From NCBI GenBank assembly GCA_947453205.1, contig CANGFT010000039.1:1-42505 (forward strand): DNA of 42,505 nt, written 5' to 3'. Below are positions 37,700 through 42,505 of the stretch, piece after piece. The first letter of the stretch is position 1; each line of letters opens with the position of its first letter. Both the position numbers and the translations under genes were made by a program. Below the pieces are notes generated by a model. The model worked only from the letters and a program-made list of their open reading frames with translations, was not told the DNA's origin and made no database searches. Origin of the DNA: Beijerinckiaceae bacterium. Lineage in GTDB: Bacteria > Pseudomonadota > Alphaproteobacteria > Rhizobiales > Beijerinckiaceae.

Positions 37700-38418
37700 T
37701 TGACCACGACCCGCGTTCCCGTCCCGACCCGCTGGTAAAGGTCGATCACATCGGCGTTCATCATGCGGATGCAGCCCGACGACACCGCCTGCCCGATCGT
37801 GTCGGGCTCGTTGGTGCCGTGGATCCGATACATCGTGTCCTTGTCGCCCCTGTAGAGATAGAGCGCCCGCGCCCCCAGGGGATTGTCGATGCCGCCGTTC
37901 ATGTGGCGCGGCAGGTCCGGTCGGCGGCGCAGCATCTCCGGGGGAGGCGTCCAGCCCGGCCAGGACGCCTTGCGGCCCACATGGGCGACACCACGCCACT
38001 CAAAGCCCCGCCGCCCGACGCCGATGCCATAGGCGATGGCCTGCCCGCCGCCGAGCGACAGGTAGAGACGGCGCGAGCGGGTGTCGACCGTGATGGCGCC
38101 GCGCGGCTGGCCGGTGGGGTCGGACACCAGCTGGCGCGTGCCGCCGGAACGCGCGGCGCGCGGCTCATGACTGTAGCGGCCCTGATCCGCCTCCGGCCAG
38201 AAGCTCGCCATCTGCCTGCGCGCCTCCCGCTCATCGGCGTGGCGCGGATCCTCGAAGAGCCAGGGCTCATGGCCCCGGTGGGGCTGCTGGCGCTGCGCAT
38301 AGGTCGCGCCGGGGAAGGCCGCGTAATATTGCGCGGCGGCGGGAAGGCTGGCGAGGCCGCCCCCCATAAGGGCGGAGGCGGCGCAAAAGATGCGGATGGG
38401 CGAGGGCTTGATGGCCAT
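37696..38418 (-). CDS. L,D-transpeptidase (YkuD domain)
   Basis: Periplasmic enzyme that cross-links peptidoglycan 3-3 or anchors proteins to it. Seen: an N-terminal signal peptide ([23 protein letters not shown]), a low-complexity linker, and the YkuD domain from about residue 106 ([24 protein letters not shown]), with catalytic His200 in HGTNEP and Cys216 in SSGCIRMMN. The 240 residues fit the alphaproteobacterial LDT group with few accessory domains. The upstream 129-base gap to the SGNH hydrolase holds an imperfect GC hairpin but no further gene. Confidence 0.93.
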   Translation of the reverse strand: MAIKPSPIRIFCAASALMGGGLASLPAAAQYYAAFPGATYAQRQQPHRGHEPWLFEDPRHADEREARRQMASFWPEADQGRYSHEPRAARSGGTRQLVSDPTGQPRGAITVDTRSRRLYLSLGGGQAIAYGIGVGRRGFEWRGVAHVGRKASWPGWTPPPEMLRRRPDLPRHMNGGIDNPLGARALYLYRGDKDTMYRIHGTNEPDTIGQAVSSGCIRMMNADVIDLYQRVGTGTRVVVN

Positions 38419-38547
38419 GGCGGATCACTCTTTCGGCAAGACGCGGCTGAGCTGTTCGAGCCCGGAAAACGTCGCGTTAAGAGGAAAGGTTGCGCTGGAA
38501 GCGGGGGCCTGCGGTTAAGCCCTGCGCACTAAGGCGCAAGGGGGAAA

Positions 38548-39861
38548 TCAGCGGCGCGGCCAGCTGAAGTCATCCGCCCGGCCGGGGCGCGGATCGAGAG
38601 GGCGGCCCTGCGCCAGCGTGCGGTCAAGCAGGGCTTCCGCCTCGCTTGGCTCGCGGGTGCGGGGCGTGTGGGTGGCCAGCACTCCACCCTTGGCGCTGAC
38701 AGGGCCGGTGAGCGGAACCACCTCGCCTGCCGCAGGCCGGATGGGGATCACGACTTCGGGGGTCGGCGCAAGGGCGGGCAGGGCGACGAGCGCATCCGTC
38801 GCCCGCGCGGGCTCGGGGGCGCTGACGGGAACAGGCGCCAGCGGCGGCGGCTCCGCCGTCACCCCTGGATCGACGGTCACGACGGCCGGGTCCAGACGGG
38901 GATTGGCGGCGGCGATCAGGCGGTTGATCTCGATCTCGACGAAATGGGCGGCCTTGCGGGCGCCGGACTTCGTGAAATGCACGCCGTCGGCGGCGCGCAG
39001 CTTCTGGAACAGGCCGTTCACATCCGGCCCATAGGACGCGAACTGGCCGCGGTCGTCGAGGAAGGCGTCCCAGATGTCGATGTAGGCGCCGCCCGCCGCG
39101 CTGACGCGCTCGCGGATGATCTCGTTCAGCCGCACCATATCCCCTGAGACGCGCTCGCTCTTCATGACGGGCAGGCCGACCCAGATCAGGGGAACGCCGC
39201 GCGCCCTGAAAGCCCCGATGATGGCGTCGACGCGCTCGCCATAGATCTGCCTCCAGCGGGGCGCGCGCGGATCGAGCGGGCCGCTCTCGTCGCGCAGCTG
39301 CTGGCGATCATTGCTGCCGAGCATGATGACGGCGGCGTCGACCTTGTCATTGGCGGCGAGGAGATCGCGGGCGCCCTTCGCCCAGTCGAAATAATCGTCG
39401 CGCACGAGGCCGGTGTTCTCGCGGGCCTTGCGCAGCACGGCCACGCCGGAGCGATCCGCATAGGTCTCCGCAAGGCCCTGCCCCAGGAGCACGCCAAGGC
39501 TGTCGCCCAGCACCGCGATGGTGAAAAGCGATGCGGGCTGGCGCTGGGCGAGGGCGGGCTTGTCGTCCGGCGCAGGAATCGCCGCAATCGCGGGAACGGC
39601 GGTGGGGGCGCGGGTGGGATGTGCGCCCGCGCCAGGCGGCGTTGCGGGATCCTCCAGCGTGATGCCCCGGACGGGGGCTGCGCGGCGGATGAGATGGGTG
39701 GGGCGCTGTTTGATCGGCGCTGCGCGAGGAGCCTGCTGGAAGCGTTCGCGGTCGGCGCGGAAGAACGAGGCGGCGCTTTCATCCTCGATGGCGCGAGCGG
39801 CCCCGCTGGCCGCGATGAGCAGCGCAAATGCGGCGGCGAAGCTGGTTGCATGGCTCAGCAT
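38548..39861 (-). CDS. SGNH/GDSL hydrolase, DUF459 family
   Basis: Exported hydrolase of the SGNH fold, 437 residues. Seen: an N-terminal signal peptide (FAAAFALLIAASGAARA), a proline- and alanine-rich linker to about residue 110, the catalytic block VLGDSLGVLLG with Ser121, IMLGSNDRQQL, and the C-terminal DGVHFTKSGARKAA with Asp and His of the triad. A long Pro/Val/Ala-rich tail follows. Family members are poorly characterised; envelope or exopolysaccharide deacylation is a guess from its neighbours. There is no ribosome-binding site before ATG 39861; instead a -10 hexamer lies so close that the mRNA may be leaderless. Confidence 0.88.
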   Translation of the reverse strand: MLSHATSFAAAFALLIAASGAARAIEDESAASFFRADRERFQQAPRAAPIKQRPTHLIRRAAPVRGITLEDPATPPGAGAHPTRAPTAVPAIAAIPAPDDKPALAQRQPASLFTIAVLGDSLGVLLGQGLAETYADRSGVAVLRKARENTGLVRDDYFDWAKGARDLLAANDKVDAAVIMLGSNDRQQLRDESGPLDPRAPRWRQIYGERVDAIIGAFRARGVPLIWVGLPVMKSERVSGDMVRLNEIIRERVSAAGGAYIDIWDAFLDDRGQFASYGPDVNGLFQKLRAADGVHFTKSGARKAAHFVEIEINRLIAAANPRLDPAVVTVDPGVTAEPPPLAPVPVSAPEPARATDALVALPALAPTPEVVIPIRPAAGEVVPLTGPVSAKGGVLATHTPRTREPSEAEALLDRTLAQGRPLDPRPGRADDFSWPRR

Positions 39862-39867
39862 AAAACA

Positions 39868-39895
39868 ATTATAGCGCGAGCCGCTGAAGTGTCAG
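39868..39895 (-). promoter_or_regulatory. Strong promoter placing transcription at the ATG of the DUF459 gene
   Basis: On the minus strand: CTGACA (39890-39895), 16-base spacer, TATAAT (39868-39873), then six bases TGTTTT and the ATG. A start seven bases past the -10 falls on the A of the ATG. The whole promoter is contained in the 42-base gap after the transglycosylase stop. Confidence 0.6.
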
Positions 39896-39903
39896 GCCCT
39901 GCT

Positions 39904-41016
39904 TTAGCGGGATGCCTCGGGCGAAGGCCAGGGGCGGCGCAGGGGCGCGACGCCCGCGATGCGGTCCGCCAGAAGGGAGACGCCGAGCGCATAGGCCAGC
40001 GCATTGTTATAGGTGCGGATCACCTTGAAATTCTTCGTCACGAGAAAGGCCGGGCCACGCTCGCCCGCAGGGGCGATCAGCATGCCTTCGCCCACCTGCG
40101 GCAGAGGCGCGCCATTGGCGCGCATGACCCCAAAACGAGAAAAAGCCCCGAAGGGCGCGACATCGGCTTTGAATGTGGCCATCGCGCCCGGCGGCGCCGC
40201 GACTTCGATGCCCCAGCCGATCTCCTTGTCCCAGCCGTGCCGCGCCAGATAATTGGCGCTGGAGCCGAGGGCGTCCGCGACGTTCGACCAGATGTCCTTG
40301 CGTCCATCGCCATCGAAATCCACCGCATAGGCGCGGAAGCTCGAGGGCATGAACTGGGTCTGGCCCATGGCCCCCGCCCATGACCCCTTGAAGGCCTCTG
40401 GCGACACATGGCCCTCCTGCAGGATCTGAAGGGCGCCGATCAATTCGCGCTGGAAATAATCGCCGCGATAGCCGGAGTAGGCGAGGGTGGCCAGGGCCCG
40501 CAGCACCGGCGTATTGCCGGTGAAGCCGCCGAAATTGGTCTCCATGCCCCAGATCGCCAGAAGGATATGGCGGTCAACCCCGTGCCGCGCCTCGATGCTG
40601 GCGAGGAGAGCGCTCAGGGCGCCGGCGCGGGCCTTGCCGGTCTCGATGCGGGAAGGCGAGACGGCGCTGGCGAGATAGTCCTGAATGGACCTGGTGAATT
40701 CAGGCTGGCGGCGGCTCTTGGCGATGACGTCCTCATCGGGCGTCATGCCCTGAAAAGAGGCGGCGAAGAGCGCCTCCGACACGCCCTGCCGCTGGGCCTG
40801 CGGCCACAGACCCTCGATGAAGGACTGGAAGGGAACGGCGGGACCAGGGGCTGGCGCAAGCTCCGCCCGCGCGGAGGTGCGGCCTATGGTGACCAGCAGG
40901 ACCAGAAAAAGCACCATCACCGCGCCCGCGCGCAGCCCCTGCTGCAGAGCCGCATCCCGACCGCGGAACACCGGGGTCGGGCGCACCTGCAAGCTGGGGG
41001 CGTTAAGTCTGATCAT
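39904..41016 (-). CDS. Lytic murein transglycosylase (MltB-type, soluble)
   Basis: Cleaves peptidoglycan glycan strands to 1,6-anhydro-MurNAc ends; periplasmic. Seen: an N-terminal hydrophobic segment near residues 31-46 (GAVMVLFLVLLVTIG) acting as signal or anchor, then the MltB/SLT domain: FQSFIEGLWPQAQRQGVS, catalytic Glu159 in IWGMETNFGG, AGAMGQTQFMPSSFRAYAVDFDG and TYNNALAYALGV near the end. The 370 residues and absence of a C-terminal peptidoglycan-binding domain fit the shorter alphaproteobacterial members. ATG 41016 has GGGGAT about eight bases upstream; ATG at residue 34 is a possible alternative. Confidence 0.92.
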   Translation of the reverse strand: MIRLNAPSLQVRPTPVFRGRDAALQQGLRAGAVMVLFLVLLVTIGRTSARAELAPAPGPAVPFQSFIEGLWPQAQRQGVSEALFAASFQGMTPDEDVIAKSRRQPEFTRSIQDYLASAVSPSRIETGKARAGALSALLASIEARHGVDRHILLAIWGMETNFGGFTGNTPVLRALATLAYSGYRGDYFQRELIGALQILQEGHVSPEAFKGSWAGAMGQTQFMPSSFRAYAVDFDGDGRKDIWSNVADALGSSANYLARHGWDKEIGWGIEVAAPPGAMATFKADVAPFGAFSRFGVMRANGAPLPQVGEGMLIAPAGERGPAFLVTKNFKVIRTYNNALAYALGVSLLADRIAGVAPLRRPWPSPEASR

Positions 41017-41331
41017 GGGCGAATCCCCGGCCTTTGTGACGAATCTGTCACGACCAAGAATTGGCTGGAAAAGTTAAGAATTCATTTTCCATATTTGGAG
41101 CTTGTCAGGCCCTATTAACTGAATATTTTCAATTTATCTCAATCCCACAAATGATATTTACTATAGCTAGGCAATAAAAGGGAGCGAAGTTTTTATTCAC
41201 GTCGCCTCACCAATATTCACATTTTCTTTGGGTCAAACGGGGCCATCGCTCCCCAAGGGCATAACAATATGCCTCACGGTTGACAGCGAAGCCGAATTGG
41301 GGACTTTCGCCCCATGTCAAGGAGACTTCAG
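41017..41331. other. AT-rich intergenic region between mltB-like and tctC-like genes
   Basis: A 315-base gap without a convincing gene and clearly richer in A and T than its surroundings. It holds an inverted repeat GTGAC-N6-GTCAC (41036-41051) 20 bases before the transglycosylase start, a candidate plus-strand promoter (41102-41129), a GGGG/CCCC mini-hairpin near 41298-41313 and the ribosome-binding site AGGAG of the receptor gene. It may contain regulatory sites for both divergent genes. Confidence 0.6.
41102..41129 (+). promoter_or_regulatory. Candidate promoter of the tricarboxylate receptor gene
   Basis: TTGTCA (41102-41107), 16-base spacer, TATTTT (41124-41129). It would give a leader of about 195 bases before ATG 41332. 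A second TTGACA at 41280-41285 lacks a good -10 partner. Confidence 0.35.
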
Positions 41332-42333
41332 ATGAATGGATTTCGCATGCTGCCGCTCGTCGCCGCCATCGCGGCAGGCGCTCTTTCGGGCGGCGCGCTG
41401 GCGCAGGGCGTCGGCAAGGTTCCGACCATGATCATCGGCTTCGGCCCCGGCGGCGGCTATGATCTGTGGGGCCGCACGGTGGCCCGCCATATCGGCAAAT
41501 ATCTGCCTGGCGCCCCCAATCTCGTGATCCAGAACATGCCGGGCGCAGGCAGCTATGTGGCCGCGAGCTGGATCTACAACATCGCCCCCAAGGATGGCAC
41601 GGTGCTCGGCATCATCGCCCGCGACGCCACCATGGGCCCGCTGACGGGAGCCGATGGCGCGCGGTTCGATTCCACCAAGATGTCCTGGCTCGGCACGCCC
41701 ACCACCGAGACCAATGTCTGCATCGCCAACGCAACGGCGACGGTGAAGACCGTGGAGGATCTCTATACGAAAGAGCTGATCATCGGCGACACCGGGCCAG
41801 GCACGGGCACGCGCAGCTATCCGCTTGCGCTCAATGCGCTGCTGGGGATGAAATTCAAGATCGTGTCGGGCTTCCCGTCCTCGTCGGACGTCTTCCTCGC
41901 CATGGAGCGCGGGGAGGTCGACGGCATCTGCGAGTCCCTCGACAGCGTCACCGGCAAAAGGCCTGACTGGCTGTCGAGCGGAAAGGTGCGCGTCTTGTTC
42001 CATGGCGGCGCCGAGCCTGATCCCCATGTGAAGGCGCCCTTCGTGCTCGACCTCGCCAAGACCGAAGAACAGAAGGCGGAAATCCGCTTCCTCTATGCGG
42101 GCCAGGGCATCGGGCGCCCCTTCATCGCGCCTCCGAACCTGCCCGCCGACAAGCTGAAGATGCTGCGCGACGCCTTCGACAAGACCATGAAGGATCCCGA
42201 TTTCATCGCCGACGCCAAAAAGCAGAAGCTTGATGTGGAGCCCAAGGACGGGGCCCATCTCGAGCAGCTGATCCGCGACATCTACGCGACGCCGCGGCCG
42301 ATCATCGAGAAGATCGGGAAGTTGATTCAGTAA
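41332..42333 (+). CDS. Tripartite tricarboxylate transporter substrate-binding protein (Bug/TctC family)
   Basis: Periplasmic receptor of the TTT class, 333 residues. Seen: a signal peptide (MLPLVAAIAAGALSGGALAQ), then the Bug-family features IIGFGPGGGYDLWGRTVARHI, VIQNMPGAGSYVAASWIYN and PKDGTVLGII in the N-terminal lobe, and IIGDTGPGTGTRSYPLALNALLG with GFPSSSDVFLAMERGEVDGICES in the second lobe. ATG 41332 was chosen because AAGGAGA lies seven bases upstream; an ATG six codons earlier is unlikely. The TctA and TctB membrane genes are not within the window, although the next DNA is not visible. The ligand (a carboxylate) is unknown. Confidence 0.92.
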   Translation: MNGFRMLPLVAAIAAGALSGGALAQGVGKVPTMIIGFGPGGGYDLWGRTVARHIGKYLPGAPNLVIQNMPGAGSYVAASWIYNIAPKDGTVLGIIARDATMGPLTGADGARFDSTKMSWLGTPTTETNVCIANATATVKTVEDLYTKELIIGDTGPGTGTRSYPLALNALLGMKFKIVSGFPSSSDVFLAMERGEVDGICESLDSVTGKRPDWLSSGKVRVLFHGGAEPDPHVKAPFVLDLAKTEEQKAEIRFLYAGQGIGRPFIAPPNLPADKLKMLRDAFDKTMKDPDFIADAKKQKLDVEPKDGAHLEQLIRDIYATPRPIIEKIGKLIQ

Positions 42334-42338
42334 GGGGT

Positions 42339-42368
42339 GGCAGTCGGCATTAGGCAGTCGGCAGTCGG
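42339..42368 (+). repeat. CAGTCGG heptamer copies (plus orientation)
   Basis: Three copies of CAGTCGG at 42341-42347, 42355-42361 and 42362-42368, the last two in tandem, between the stop codon and the terminator. They are the complement of the array that begins at 42458. Confidence 0.75.
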
Positions 42369-42373
42369 AACGA

Positions 42374-42407
42374 GGCAGTCGGAGAGCGCTCTCCGACTGC
42401 CTTTTTT
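42374..42407 (+). terminator. Rho-independent terminator of the tctC-like gene
   Basis: A perfect 28-base palindrome (42374-42401, arms GGCAGTCGGAGAGC and its complement) followed by six T. The outer stem is itself built from the heptamer CAGTCGG and its complement. The transcript of the receptor gene would end here, 40-70 bases after its stop. Confidence 0.85.
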
Positions 42408-42457
42408 GTCTCATTGACTGAATTTTTATGTTGCGTGACCGCACAAGGGTGCAATCT

Positions 42458-42505
42458 CGACTGCCGACTGCCGACTGCCGACTGCCGACTGCCGACTGCC
42501 GACTG
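42458..42505 (+). repeat. Tandem heptamer array CCGACTG, running off the window
   Basis: Six perfect tandem copies of CCGACTG (42464-42505) preceded by a partial copy from 42458. The array reaches the last base and its full length is unknown. Together with the inverted copies upstream it could fold into long hairpins. Confidence 0.9.

Noticed and set aside
42458-42505. Tandem heptamers as a CRISPR-like array
   Set aside because: Seven-base units without spacers are simple tandem repeats.

Overview
The window is GC-rich, densely packed chromosomal DNA from an alphaproteobacterium, most likely a member of the Hyphomicrobiales (Rhizobiales). Indicators are the fused indolepyruvate oxidoreductase, a TAXI-type TRAP transporter with a DUF1850 protein, a DUF459-type SGNH hydrolase, a Tripartite-Tricarboxylate receptor, a DUF2189 protein and a CobW/WD40 gene set. 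I cannot name a genus from sequence alone. There is no rRNA, tRNA, CRISPR array, phage or transposase gene. Nearly everything is ordinary core or accessory metabolism, and no dramatic new system is evident. The most interesting part is a zinc-handling segment.

Layout. 1-6.2 kb: gltB-gltD (NADPH glutamate synthase), closed by a strong hairpin shared with a convergent DUF2189 membrane protein. 7.1-10.7 kb: indolepyruvate ferredoxin oxidoreductase (minus strand). 10.8-12.9 kb: a DUF1007/RcnA-like pair resembling ZevAB, then a solitary HigA-like antitoxin. 12.9-14.8 kb: a gamma-glutamyltransferase and a divergent small membrane protein sharing a promoter region. 14.8-18.5 kb: a palindromic intergenic element, then a TAXI-TRAP operon (receptor, fused permease, DUF1850). 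18.6-22.5 kb: a GMC oxidoreductase, a VapBC45-like toxin-antitoxin pair of lower GC, and a two-subunit thiamine-diphosphate decarboxylase.

22.6-27.3 kb is a plus-strand zinc segment. A Zur-like palindrome precedes a 79-residue His-rich tail-anchored protein, ZnuC-like and ZnuB-like ABC subunits, a His-rich CobW-type GTPase, an unknown 135-residue protein and a WD40 protein. No periplasmic ZnuA is present. The ZevAB-like pair at 10.8-12.5 kb and an atypical NRAMP transporter at 35.3-36.6 kb add to the metal theme.

27.5-41 kb holds a PaaK-like ligase with eroded motifs, thiD, a 5'-nucleotidase, hemH and a methyltransferase. It continues with an envelope and sugar-nucleotide set: galE, galU, kdsD, an L,D-transpeptidase, a DUF459 SGNH hydrolase and a lytic transglycosylase. 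41-42.5 kb: an AT-rich intergenic region with a possible long leader, a TctC-like receptor, a perfect terminator palindrome, and a CCGACTG heptamer tandem repeat that runs off the window edge.

Several convergent neighbours share stop codons or overlap by 4-14 bases (thiD/5'-nucleotidase, galU/NRAMP, kdsD/L,D-transpeptidase). Start codons were chosen from ribosome-binding sites, family N-termini and overlaps. Promoters were found by eye and are proposals.
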